Assembly: GCA_963675625.1 (NCBI GenBank)
Contig: OY776497.1
Coordinates: 1,984,001 to 2,048,000 of the forward strand
Source: F22 sp963675625
GTDB lineage: Bacteria; Bacteroidota; Bacteroidia; Bacteroidales; Bacteroidaceae
Length of the DNA: 64,000 nucleotides
Reading direction: 5' to 3'
Of this stretch, positions 17,390-26,283 are shown one piece after another; positions within the stretch are counted from its first letter, which is position 1, and each line of letters starts with the position of its first letter. Position numbers and translations under genes: made by a program. The notes below the pieces were generated by a model, which was not told the origin of the DNA, ran no database searches, and was given only the letters and a program-made list of their open reading frames with translations.

Positions 17390-19576
17390 ATGACAGAACA
17401 TAGTAGGTTAAAAAAAGAACTGAAGCAATATTTCGGATTTGATACTTTCAAGGGGAATCAAGAAGCAATCATTCAAAACTTATTGGATGGCAATGATACT
17501 TTCGTTTTGATGCCCACTGGAGGTGGTAAGTCCTTGTGCTACCAGCTGCCTTCATTATTAATGGAGGGCACAGGTATCGTTATCTCACCCCTTATAGCTT
17601 TGATGAAGAATCAAGTTGATGCTATGCGTAGTTTTAGCCAAGAAGAAGGTGTTGCGCATTTTATCAATTCTTCTCTAAACAAATCTGCAATCGATACTGT
17701 TAAACACGACATCCAATCTGGTGTAACAAAGTTACTATATGTTGCACCTGAATCCTTAACAAAGCAGGAATATATCGATTTCTTTAGAACGATTAAAATT
17801 TCCTTCTATGCTGTAGATGAAGCACATTGTATTTCGGAGTGGGGGCATGATTTCCGACCTGAGTATAGACGTATACGTCCTATAATTAATGAAATAGGTG
17901 AAGCACCTTTGATAGCTTTAACAGCTACTGCAACTCCTAAAGTTCAACATGATATACAGAAGAACTTGGGCATGATGGACGTAAAAGTCTTTAAGTCGTC
18001 TTTCAATCGTCCAAATTTGTATTATGAAGTACGTCCAAAGACCGATAATATTGATAAAGATATTATTAGCTTTATACGTCAGAATAGTGGTAAAGCAGGT
18101 ATCATTTATTGTCTTAGTAGGAAGAAAGTCGAGGAATTGGCCGAAGTTTTACAAGTCAATGGAATAGAAGCCAAAGCATACCATGCAGGTATGGATACGG
18201 CTACCCGTACGCAAAATCAAGATGACTTCTTGATGGAAAAGACACAAGTAATTGTTGCTACCATTGCCTTTGGTATGGGAATTGACAAGCCCGATGTACG
18301 ATTTGTTATACATTATGATATCCCTAAAAGTTTGGAAGGGTATTATCAGGAGACAGGTCGTGCAGGTCGTGATGGTGGTGAAGGCCAATGTATCACGTTT
18401 TATACCGAGAAGGATCTAAAAAAATTAGAGAAGTTCATGCAAGGTAAGCCCGTAGCCGAACAAGAGATTGGCAAGCAGTTATTGCTTGAAACAGCCGCCT
18501 ATGCCGAATCTTCTGTATGTCGTCGTATCAGTTTATTGTATTATTTCGGAGAGAAATATACACAAGAAAATTGTGGGAATTGCGATAACTGTTTAAAACC
18601 AAAGAAAAAGAAAATAGATGCCAAGAAACATTTGGTAACTGTTTTAGAGACAATAATTGAACTCAAAGAACGTTTTAAGGCTGGATACATCGTAGATCTC
18701 CTATTGGGAAAAGAAACCTCTGAAATCGTGACGCAAGGGCATGAATCAAGTGAATTCTTTGGCTGTGGCCGCGAGGTCCCTTCTACAATATGGAGCGCGG
18801 TTATTCGTCAGGCAATGTATGCAGGGTATTTGAGTCGTGATGTAGAACACTATGGCCTAGTTAAAATAACAGAGTTAGGTCATGATTTCCTAAAAAAACC
18901 TGTACAATTTATGATTCTTGAAGATAATGATTTTGAAGAATTGATGGAAGAAGAAGCAGCACAAGACCATGTGGGAAGTGGTGCAGCAGATGAAGCCTTG
19001 TTTAGTATGCTTAAGGACTTGCGTCGTCGTATGGCCAAGAAGCTCGAAGTGCCTCCATATGTTATTTTCCAAGACCCTAGTTTGGAGTCCATGGCAACCA
19101 TCTATCCTGTGACTTTGGATGAGTTACAGAATATTCCAGGAGTAGGTGCTGGTAAAGCACAGCGTTATGGTAAAGAGTTCTGTGAACTCATTAAACGACA
19201 CTGTGTTGAAAATGAGATTGAGCGACCAGAAGATTTGAGGGTACGTACTGTTGCGAATAAATCGAGAATGAAAGTATCGATTATTCAAGCAATAGACCGT
19301 CAAGTTGCTTTGGATGATATCGCCAATTCCAAAGGTATTGAATTTAGTGATTTGCTTGAGGAAATCGAAGCTATCGTATATTCAGGTACAAAGATTCATA
19401 TAGGCTACTATGTAGAAGAAGTCTTAGATGAAGATTGTATTGAGGATATATACGATTATTTTAGAGAAGCCCAGACAGATGCGTTGCCTATAGCCATGAA
19501 GGAACTTGAAGAGTTCTATACTGAAGAAGAGGTGCGTTTAGTGCGTATTATGTTTATTTCAGAGATGGCCAACTAG
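17390..19576 (+). CDS. recQ: ATP-dependent DNA helicase RecQ
   Basis: A 728-residue 3'-5' DNA helicase for recombination and repair. Walker A is MPTGGGKSLCYQ (K47), the DEAH box is VDEAHCISEWGHDFRP, and motif VI is QETGRAGRDG. The RQC zinc site is visible as the Cys of SVCRR followed by CGNCDNC. An HRDC domain lies around residues 520-600 (PGVGAGKAQRYG). About 120 further residues resemble a helix-turn-helix extension. Transcribed alone, ending at the bidirectional terminator it shares with the antiporter. Confidence 0.95.
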   Translation: MTEHSRLKKELKQYFGFDTFKGNQEAIIQNLLDGNDTFVLMPTGGGKSLCYQLPSLLMEGTGIVISPLIALMKNQVDAMRSFSQEEGVAHFINSSLNKSAIDTVKHDIQSGVTKLLYVAPESLTKQEYIDFFRTIKISFYAVDEAHCISEWGHDFRPEYRRIRPIINEIGEAPLIALTATATPKVQHDIQKNLGMMDVKVFKSSFNRPNLYYEVRPKTDNIDKDIISFIRQNSGKAGIIYCLSRKKVEELAEVLQVNGIEAKAYHAGMDTATRTQNQDDFLMEKTQVIVATIAFGMGIDKPDVRFVIHYDIPKSLEGYYQETGRAGRDGGEGQCITFYTEKDLKKLEKFMQGKPVAEQEIGKQLLLETAAYAESSVCRRISLLYYFGEKYTQENCGNCDNCLKPKKKKIDAKKHLVTVLETIIELKERFKAGYIVDLLLGKETSEIVTQGHESSEFFGCGREVPSTIWSAVIRQAMYAGYLSRDVEHYGLVKITELGHDFLKKPVQFMILEDNDFEELMEEEAAQDHVGSGAADEALFSMLKDLRRRMAKKLEVPPYVIFQDPSLESMATIYPVTLDELQNIPGVGAGKAQRYGKEFCELIKRHCVENEIERPEDLRVRTVANKSRMKVSIIQAIDRQVALDDIANSKGIEFSDLLEEIEAIVYSGTKIHIGYYVEEVLDEDCIEDIYDYFREAQTDALPIAMKELEEFYTEEEVRLVRIMFISEMAN

Positions 19577-19597
19577 GACAGCTATATTATAAGTATA

Positions 19598-19640
19598 AAC
19601 CAAAAAGGACGATGTCATTACGACATCGTCCTTTTTGGTT
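19598..19640. terminator. Bidirectional terminator between recQ and the antiporter
   Basis: AACCAAAAAGGACGATGTC pairs perfectly with its complement across ATTAC. The A and T ends serve both strands, and the repeat overlaps the antiporter stop codon. Confidence 0.9.
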
Positions 19641-21660
19641 AAAAAACACCTTCTTGGTCTAATTTCTTTCTGATAGATTTGTTTTTAAAGTCTAGCATAC
19701 GCTCTGTCTTAATGGTTACGGCTTGACGGAAAGATACTGGGTGACGTTTTTTCAAACGGCGCATATAGTGTTCAGCTGCCTTAAGATTATATGCTATTTC
19801 AGCACGTATTTCCTCAATAATGATATGTTTATTTCCTGCAAAGAATTCACTACTTTCATATTCTTGTACGAGTTGTAGTGCGTTTTTCTGTATTAGGATA
19901 AACCCACGGGTGACGTCATATCGTTTCACTGTACGTGCAGGAAAGAATTTGTCAAGGAATCCACGATACCAGTAAGGTGCTTTGAAGCCTAGCATTCGCG
20001 TACCACGGCGAAGCATACGAACAAATAGAATACTTTCAGATTGCAGAGGAATTTTTCCATCTGAATCGTATAAATCATCTGCCAACGCTTGAAGTTTTTG
20101 TAGAGAGTGGGCTTGTATGACACCATTATGGAGAAGTTCCCAGACATACAATTTTTGTTGACGTGCTATACGTAAACGCAATTCGTCAAGTAAATTCAAT
20201 TCATTACACTCAGGAAGTGCCTCATGTATTTTAGGTAGATGTTTTTCTACCACTTCCCAGTTGCAATCTTCCAATTGTTCTTTATTGCGTAATGATTCGT
20301 AGTATTCTTGCATTTCCTTGACCCATAGACGACGGGCAGAAGCCGCTAAATAATTTTGAGCTACTCCAGATTCAGTAAAGTGGAAATATCGTAATAATGG
20401 GGCAATGGTTGTCGCATTGATGGTCAATGTGAGTGCCACGATACCAGCTGTTTGAAAAAGCACTTCTTCACGTATTTCCAAAGGAATAATACTGGTGTTA
20501 TACACAATCAAAGCTAAAGTCAAGCCAAGGGCACCACGTAGTCCACCCCAAGCCAAAATAACACCTTCTCGACGTGTCAGCCCATAACGTCCAAGTTTCA
20601 TAACAGGGCGGAAGAAGAAAATCATAGCAAGACGGATGATATTGACTGCAATATAAATCAATCCGAGCATCAATAAACTAGTCCAATTAAAGTGGACATT
20701 CATAGCAATGACTATACCTACAATGATAAAGATAGCTGTATTACCTATATAGGCTAGAAGTTCCCAGCATTCTTTCATAAAGTCATTGACTTCTTGTTTT
20801 AGGCATAAACTTCCATAATACGATACATATAGTCCATAACATACAAGGGCAATAACTCCTGATACATTGAGATATTCTTGCGCTAGTATAAAGACTAGAT
20901 AGGCATTGACCAGAATTACACTAATTTGTACGAGCATATTGGCCGATACTGCTTTAATGTATTTGAGACTTCCCCAAGCCATGATTAGTCCTAGAGTAGC
21001 TCCTCCACTGACTACAAAAATAAAGTTTAAGAACGGATTGTCGAATCCTGAAGTTGATGTAGCTCCAAAAGCTGTTTTGACCGTTGTAAAGAACAGCATG
21101 AAAACCACGATACCTGTTCCATCATTCAGCATAGATTCGGCATCAACCAAAGTCGAAAACCGTTTACTTGTTTTTAGTTCTTTCAGTAATGCCACCACGG
21201 CTACTGGGTCGGTAGCACTAATCAAACCACCAAACATGATGGCCACTGGCCAAGTCCAACTGCCATAAATACCAAAACATTTGGATAAACCTATAATGGC
21301 TGCAGCCGTGAGTATTGTACTGAATAACAAACCAGGTATGGCCAGTATAGAAGCATTGACTAAGTTCTTCTTAAAGATGTGGAAATCGAGTTCGTATGCC
21401 GCATCAAATACCAGAATAGGAAGAAATAAGTATAGAATCAAATCGGGATCCATATTGCCCACATCCATGATGGCATTTTCGATAGGGTCTAAATAACCGA
21501 ATGGTTTGATGCGCCCCAGCAGACCAGCAATAAGCCCCAGAAGAAAAAGACCTGCCGTGTAAGGAATCGGACTCTTGCGAAGAACTCGCTGTAATATACC
21601 ACCTGCAATCAGACTCAGAATAATGAACAACAATAGTTCAAGGATGTATTGAATTTCCAT
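19639..21660 (-). CDS. Cation/proton antiporter, CPA1 (NhaP-like) family
   Basis: A 673-residue inner-membrane antiporter starting at the ATG at 21660 (MEIQYILELLLFIILS). The upstream in-frame ATG at 21846 would run through both promoters of the divergent region and is rejected. Roughly 12-13 membrane segments fill residues 1-420, with the ion-binding ATDPVAVVALLKELK and MLNDGTGIVVF motifs typical of Na+/H+ exchangers. The C-terminal ~250 residues are soluble, charged and probably regulatory. Ion specificity (Na+ or K+) cannot be decided. Confidence 0.92.
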   Translation of the reverse strand: MEIQYILELLLFIILSLIAGGILQRVLRKSPIPYTAGLFLLGLIAGLLGRIKPFGYLDPIENAIMDVGNMDPDLILYLFLPILVFDAAYELDFHIFKKNLVNASILAIPGLLFSTILTAAAIIGLSKCFGIYGSWTWPVAIMFGGLISATDPVAVVALLKELKTSKRFSTLVDAESMLNDGTGIVVFMLFFTTVKTAFGATSTSGFDNPFLNFIFVVSGGATLGLIMAWGSLKYIKAVSANMLVQISVILVNAYLVFILAQEYLNVSGVIALVCYGLYVSYYGSLCLKQEVNDFMKECWELLAYIGNTAIFIIVGIVIAMNVHFNWTSLLMLGLIYIAVNIIRLAMIFFFRPVMKLGRYGLTRREGVILAWGGLRGALGLTLALIVYNTSIIPLEIREEVLFQTAGIVALTLTINATTIAPLLRYFHFTESGVAQNYLAASARRLWVKEMQEYYESLRNKEQLEDCNWEVVEKHLPKIHEALPECNELNLLDELRLRIARQQKLYVWELLHNGVIQAHSLQKLQALADDLYDSDGKIPLQSESILFVRMLRRGTRMLGFKAPYWYRGFLDKFFPARTVKRYDVTRGFILIQKNALQLVQEYESSEFFAGNKHIIIEEIRAEIAYNLKAAEHYMRRLKKRHPVSFRQAVTIKTERMLDFKNKSIRKKLDQEGVF

Positions 21661-21687
21661 ACGATATATATTAAAATAGAATTTCTT

Positions 21688-21719
21688 ATTGCAAAGGTAA
21701 GGAAAATCTAGTATCTTTG
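21688..21719 (+). promoter_or_regulatory. Promoter of the cyclophilin gene
   Basis: ATTG (21688-21691) and TATCTTTG (21712-21719) are 24 bp apart start to start, an ideal Bacteroidota spacing. It interlocks with the minus-strand antiporter promoter. Confidence 0.65.
21692..21699 (-). promoter_or_regulatory. -7 box for the antiporter (minus strand)
   Basis: CAAAGGTA on the plus strand reads TACCTTTG on the minus strand, 32 bp before the ATG at 21660. It supports that start and lies within the spacer region of the opposing cyclophilin promoter. Confidence 0.55.
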
Positions 21720-21780
21720 CATACTGAACTAAATAAAAAAGTCGCTCTTTAAAGCGGTCAGCACCAAAAGGTTTTGATTT

Positions 21781-22518
21781 ATGATAGAAATTGTTACAAC
21801 TAAAGGAACTATAACAATTACGTTGTATGATGAGACTCCTCGTCACAAAGAGAATTTCCTTAAACTAATACAGGATGGAACGTATGTACATACACTTTTC
21901 CATAGAGTCATTAATAATTTTATGATTCAAGCAGGAGATCCTGATTCAAAAAATGCTCCAGCAGGAAAATCTCTGGGAGTTGGTGATGTGGGTTATACCA
22001 TCCCAGCAGAAATTGTATATCCTACCTATTATCATAAGCGTGGTGCTCTCTGTGCTGCACGTCAATGTGATCAAGTGAACCCTGAACGCAATTCGTCAGG
22101 ATGTCAATTTTATATTGTCACAGGTACAACCTATTCACCAGAGATGATGCTAGGCATGGAACAACAACGCAATCAACGTAAAGTAAAGACTTGTTTTGAC
22201 CAATTGGTCAAAGAGCAAATGAAAAATATTTACAAGATGCGTAAGGCCAATGACCAAGCCGGGTTGGAAGAACTTCAAAATCATCTGATTGAATTGGCAG
22301 AAGTGCGCGCTAACGCCACACCAGACTTTACCTTCACACCTGAGCAAATGACTACTTATACCAATATAGGCGGAACTCCACATTTGGATGGTGAGTACAC
22401 AGTCTTTGGTGAAGTGGTGGATGGAATGGATATTGTGAATGCCATCCAAGCCGTTGAGACCGATAAAAACGATCGTCCTAAAGAGGATATCCGTATTCTT
22501 GAAGTCAAAGAAGTCTAG
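21781..22518 (+). CDS. Cyclophilin-type peptidyl-prolyl cis-trans isomerase
   Basis: A 245-residue cyclophilin. The fold begins at once (MIEIVTTKGTITITLYDETP) with HRVINNFMIQAGDP (catalytic Arg and the FMIQ motif), SGCQFYIVTG and a C-terminal GEVVDGMDIVNAI. A ~60-residue charged insertion (about 125-185) splits the domain, as in other Bacteroidota members. No signal peptide, so probably cytoplasmic. The M16 peptidase gene follows after 4 bp, so the two form an operon. Confidence 0.93.
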   Translation: MIEIVTTKGTITITLYDETPRHKENFLKLIQDGTYVHTLFHRVINNFMIQAGDPDSKNAPAGKSLGVGDVGYTIPAEIVYPTYYHKRGALCAARQCDQVNPERNSSGCQFYIVTGTTYSPEMMLGMEQQRNQRKVKTCFDQLVKEQMKNIYKMRKANDQAGLEELQNHLIELAEVRANATPDFTFTPEQMTTYTNIGGTPHLDGEYTVFGEVVDGMDIVNAIQAVETDKNDRPKEDIRILEVKEV

Positions 22519-22522
22519 CTAG

Positions 22523-23758
22523 ATGAACGAAGTACATAGAAAAGTTCTAGATAATGGCTTGCGTCTTGTGCACTGTTTTGACGACAGTACACAGATGGTT
22601 GCATTGAATATATTGTATGAGGTTGGTGCACGTGATGAATCTCCGGAACATACTGGATTTGCACATTTATTTGAGCATCTGATGTTTGGTGGATCTATCC
22701 ATATCCCTTCATATGACGCTCCCCTACAAGAAGCTGGTGGAGAAAACAATGCATGGACTAGCAATGATATCACTAATTATTATCTCACCATTCCTAAACA
22801 TAATGTAGAGATTGCTTTCTGGTTGGAATCTGACCGCATGTTGCAATTGGCATTCAATGAAGAAAGTCTAGAAGTGCAGCGTCAGGTGGTGATTGAGGAG
22901 TTTAAACAAACTCATCTCAATCAACCTTATGGAGACATCGGGCATCTTGTGCGTGATCTGGCATATAAGAAACATCCTTATCGATGGCCAACTATTGGGC
23001 TAGATATTAGTCATATAGAAGAAGCGACGATGGAGCAGGTCAAAGACTTCTATAATACCTACTACCAGCCTAGCAATGCAGTGTTAGCAGTCACTGGCAA
23101 TATCTCTTGGGAAGATGCGGAAGCGCTTACTGAAAAATGGTTCGCTCCTATTCCCAATACTCCATTGCCTCCACGCAATCGTCCAGTGGAACCACAGCAG
23201 ACAGAAGAACGTCGACTCACTGTAGAGCGTCAAGTGCCTTTGGACACTCTCTATATGGCGTTTCATATGTGTGATCGTTTTCATCCAGATTATTGCGTGT
23301 ACGATATGATTTCGGATGTGTTGAGTTTGGGTACCTCTAGCCGCTTTAATCAGCGTTTGGTCAAAGAGCGCCGTATCTTCTCTACACTAGATGCACATAT
23401 CAGTGGATCATTGGACATCGGCCTATTCCATATTATAGGTCGTCCAGCCGAGGGAATAACTTTGGAAGCAGCAGAAGCCGCTGTATGGGAGGAATTGGAA
23501 AAGCTACATACAGAGCTTGTGGCACAGAGTGAAATAGAAAAATTGCATACTAGGTTTGAAGCAAGTTTCGTCTTTGGACATATTAGTTATTTGCAACAAG
23601 CCACCAGCTTATCTTTACATGAGCTGTATGGGCCAGAGTTTACTCTAGATACAGAGGTCGATCGGTACAATGCGGTGACCGCCGAAGATATACGACGAGT
23701 CTCCAAGCAATGTTTCCAGCGTGAACATGCCAATGTGCTATTTTATAAAAAGAAATAA
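22523..23758 (+). CDS. M16 family zinc metallopeptidase
   Basis: A 411-residue insulinase/pitrilysin-type peptidase with the inverted zinc motif HLFEH (H48, E51, H52) and downstream acidic ligand in VVIEEF (Glu125/126). N-terminal catalytic and C-terminal inactive M16 lobes are both present. There is no signal peptide. It belongs to the short, mitochondrial-processing-peptidase-like bacterial members. Co-transcribed with the cyclophilin and ended by a terminator. Confidence 0.92.
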   Translation: MNEVHRKVLDNGLRLVHCFDDSTQMVALNILYEVGARDESPEHTGFAHLFEHLMFGGSIHIPSYDAPLQEAGGENNAWTSNDITNYYLTIPKHNVEIAFWLESDRMLQLAFNEESLEVQRQVVIEEFKQTHLNQPYGDIGHLVRDLAYKKHPYRWPTIGLDISHIEEATMEQVKDFYNTYYQPSNAVLAVTGNISWEDAEALTEKWFAPIPNTPLPPRNRPVEPQQTEERRLTVERQVPLDTLYMAFHMCDRFHPDYCVYDMISDVLSLGTSSRFNQRLVKERRIFSTLDAHISGSLDIGLFHIIGRPAEGITLEAAEAAVWEELEKLHTELVAQSEIEKLHTRFEASFVFGHISYLQQATSLSLHELYGPEFTLDTEVDRYNAVTAEDIRRVSKQCFQREHANVLFYKKK

Positions 23759-23770
23759 ATAACCTATCCA

Positions 23771-23804
23771 AAGTGCCTAGTTTAATGAAGACTAGGCACT
23801 TTTT
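23771..23804 (+). terminator. Terminator after the M16 peptidase
   Basis: AAGTGCCTAGT and ACTAGGCACTT form an 11-bp perfect stem with a T-run. Confidence 0.85.
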
Positions 23805-23816
23805 GAATACAATCAT

Positions 23817-25175
23817 ATGAGTACATCAACATCTTATTTACAGGCTGCCCCTTATTACACCCATTATAAAGCGCTTGTCAAGCTGAGTATCCCTACAATA
23901 CTAGGCCAACTTGCTATGGTTTTATTGAGTTTTTTCGATACGCTTATGGTTGGGCATTATGGAACGAAAGAACTTGCTGCAGCTGCATTTGTCAACAGCT
24001 TGATGTTTTTACCATTAATGTTTACTATGGGTGTCTCTATGAGTTTGATTACTCTTGGAGGTGCAGCTTTTGGGCAAAATGATACTGATAAAGTTGGCCA
24101 TTATCTACGCAATAGCCTGATGATGAATGGTGCAGTCATGGGAGTGATTGTATGTATTATGCTAGGGGGGTATTTCTTTTTGGGTATGTTGGGACAAGAT
24201 TCCACTGTTTTGCCTTATATTCGACCATATTATTTGATTCAAGTAGCTTCCTTACCCTTTGCTGTTTGCTTTTTTGTCGGAAAGAGTTTTACCGATAGTG
24301 TGACGCAGCCTGCCACATCCATGTGTATTATCTTTGGAGGTGTATTGTTGAATATTTTGCTCAACTATCTTTTGATTTATGGTATTGGACCTTTTCCTGA
24401 GTTAGGATTGACAGGGGCAGGTTGGGGAACTTTTATTTCAAGAGTTTTCATGGCGGTATCTTATGTCTTCTTGTTGAAGTATGCTCCTAGTTTGAAAAGC
24501 TATTGGGTAGCTAGTCAAAAAGCGTTTTTTGATAAGACAGCCATTAAAGAGCTCTTTATGATTGGTTGGCCTGTGGGAACGATGATTGTTATGGAAGCAT
24601 CCTCATTTGCCATGACTACTTTGTTTGCTGGCTGGATCAGTGTTACAACGATGGCTGCTCATCAGGTGATGCTGAGTATATCACAGATTTTTTTTATGTT
24701 TTATGTTGGTGTGGGAACCGCAATTTCAGTACGTAGTTCTATTTATTATGGACAGAAAGATTGGGCTAACTTAAAAAGAGGAGGACAAGCTGGATTGCAC
24801 TTGATGGGTGTTTTTGTGATGATCAATGCCGTTGGTTCTTACTTGTTGCGCCATCAGATAGGGCTACTTTTTACTACCGATGCAGAAGTGCTGGCACTTA
24901 TACCTTTAACCATGGTGCCTCTTATGCTCTATCAAGTAGGAGATGGTCTTCAGATGACCTACGTCAATATATTACGTGGAGTAGGAGCAGTCCAGACTAT
25001 CCCTTATATCTGCTTCGTTGTTTATATTCTAGTTTCCATTCCAATCAGTTATTGGTTGGCCATTAGCTTGGGTTATGGACTGCCTGGTATATGGATGGCC
25101 TTTCCGATAGCCTTGACAATGGCGGCTATTGCTTTTATGTACGAGTATCGTCGTTTCTTGCATAAAAACTCTTAG
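23817..25175 (+). CDS. MATE family efflux transporter
   Basis: A 452-residue membrane protein with about 12 hydrophobic segments arranged in two MATE repeats (LSIPTILGQLAMVLLSFFDTLMVGHYG near residue 25, and the second repeat from ~240, IGWPVGTMIVMEASSFAMTTLF). It is expected to export drugs or metabolites using a cation gradient. It lies just after a terminator without an obvious own -7 box, so some read-through from the peptidase gene may drive it. Substrate unknown. Confidence 0.93.
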   Translation: MSTSTSYLQAAPYYTHYKALVKLSIPTILGQLAMVLLSFFDTLMVGHYGTKELAAAAFVNSLMFLPLMFTMGVSMSLITLGGAAFGQNDTDKVGHYLRNSLMMNGAVMGVIVCIMLGGYFFLGMLGQDSTVLPYIRPYYLIQVASLPFAVCFFVGKSFTDSVTQPATSMCIIFGGVLLNILLNYLLIYGIGPFPELGLTGAGWGTFISRVFMAVSYVFLLKYAPSLKSYWVASQKAFFDKTAIKELFMIGWPVGTMIVMEASSFAMTTLFAGWISVTTMAAHQVMLSISQIFFMFYVGVGTAISVRSSIYYGQKDWANLKRGGQAGLHLMGVFVMINAVGSYLLRHQIGLLFTTDAEVLALIPLTMVPLMLYQVGDGLQMTYVNILRGVGAVQTIPYICFVVYILVSIPISYWLAISLGYGLPGIWMAFPIALTMAAIAFMYEYRRFLHKNS

Positions 25176-25229
25176 GATAATGGGGGGAGCTTTTTCACTT
25201 CATTAATCTTTTGATACGAGAAAAATAAC

Positions 25230-25237
25230 TATCTTTG
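25230..25237 (+). promoter_or_regulatory. -7 box for the nucleotidyltransferase gene
   Basis: TATCTTTG, with a TTTG 20 bp upstream at 25210-25213 (slightly short spacing). Confidence 0.5.
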
Positions 25238-25270
25238 TGTCGTATTACAAACTAAAATTCAATACGACAG

Positions 25271-26173
25271 ATGAAACCAACATTATTTGTACTTGCTGCT
25301 GGTATGGGAAGCCGTTATGGCGGTTTGAAGCAGCTTGATGGTCTAGGACCAAACGGTGAAACAATCATGGACTACTCTATTTTCGACGCGATCCGCGGAG
25401 GATTTGGTAAAGTAGTATTCGTTATTCGTAAAGACTTTGAAAAAGATTTCCGTGAAAAAATTATCTCAAAGTATGAAAATCACATTCCTGTAGAACTTGT
25501 TTTTCAAGACAAAAATGATCTTCCAGAAGGATTTACATGTCCAGAAGAACGTGTAAAACCTTGGGGTACTAATCACGCCCTTATGATGGGTAAATCTGTA
25601 ATCAACGAGCCTTTTGCTGTGATTAATGCAGATGACTTTTATGGACGTGACAGTTTTGCTGTGCTAGCCAAGGAACTTATAGATATGGAAGGTACAACAA
25701 ATCGTTATTGCATGGTGGGTTACCGCGTGGGCAATACTTTGAGTGAAAGTGGTACTGTAGCTCGTGGTATTTGTGGCACAAACGAAGAAGGTAATTTGAC
25801 AACTGTTGTTGAACGTACAGAAATCATGCGTGTAGATGGCAAAGTATCTTACAAAGACGAAGAAGGTGCTTGGGTAGCTATCGAAGACAACACTCCTGTC
25901 AGTATGAACATGTGGGGATTCACTCCTGATTATTTCCAACACAGTGATGAGATGTTCGTTGACTTCTTGAAAGAAAGAGGACAAGAGTTGAAGAGTGAAT
26001 TCTTTATTCCACTTGTTGTGAACGAATTGATCAACTCAAACACATCAACTGTGCGTGTACTAGATACTACAAGCAAATGGTTTGGAGTAACTTATGCAGA
26101 AGATCGTCAAGGTGTAGTCGATAAGATTCAAGCATTGATTGATGCTGGTGAATATCCTGCAAACTTGTTCTAA
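25271..26173 (+). CDS. Sugar-phosphate nucleotidyltransferase family protein
   Basis: A 300-residue NTP_transferase-fold protein. LAAGMGSRYGGLKQLDGLGPNGETIMDYSIFDA is the nucleotide-binding signature, and VINADDFYG carries the metal-binding Asp pair. It resembles glucose-1-phosphate uridylyl/thymidylyltransferases but has no left-handed beta-helix domain. The exact sugar is unclear; in this phylum homologs stand alone, as this one does between its own promoter and a terminator. Confidence 0.88.
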   Translation: MKPTLFVLAAGMGSRYGGLKQLDGLGPNGETIMDYSIFDAIRGGFGKVVFVIRKDFEKDFREKIISKYENHIPVELVFQDKNDLPEGFTCPEERVKPWGTNHALMMGKSVINEPFAVINADDFYGRDSFAVLAKELIDMEGTTNRYCMVGYRVGNTLSESGTVARGICGTNEEGNLTTVVERTEIMRVDGKVSYKDEEGAWVAIEDNTPVSMNMWGFTPDYFQHSDEMFVDFLKERGQELKSEFFIPLVVNELINSNTSTVRVLDTTSKWFGVTYAEDRQGVVDKIQALIDAGEYPANLF

Positions 26174-26200
26174 GATAATCCCTTAGACTACAAAAGATAA

Positions 26201-26237
26201 GTGAGGACATATCAACCGATATGTCCTCACTCTTTTT
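26201..26237 (+). terminator. Terminator after the nucleotidyltransferase (convergent with lptD)
   Basis: GTGAGGACATAT and ATATGTCCTCAC form a 12-bp stem followed by TCTTTTT. Confidence 0.85.
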
Positions 26238-26283
26238 ATTATAGTAGGATGTGCATCACCTACTCATGTGTAGTAGGACCTAC

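Noticed and set aside
21661..21846. 62-codon N-terminal extension of the antiporter
   Set aside because: It crosses both divergent promoters and overlaps the start of the cyclophilin gene; the ATG at 21660 begins the membrane domain directly.
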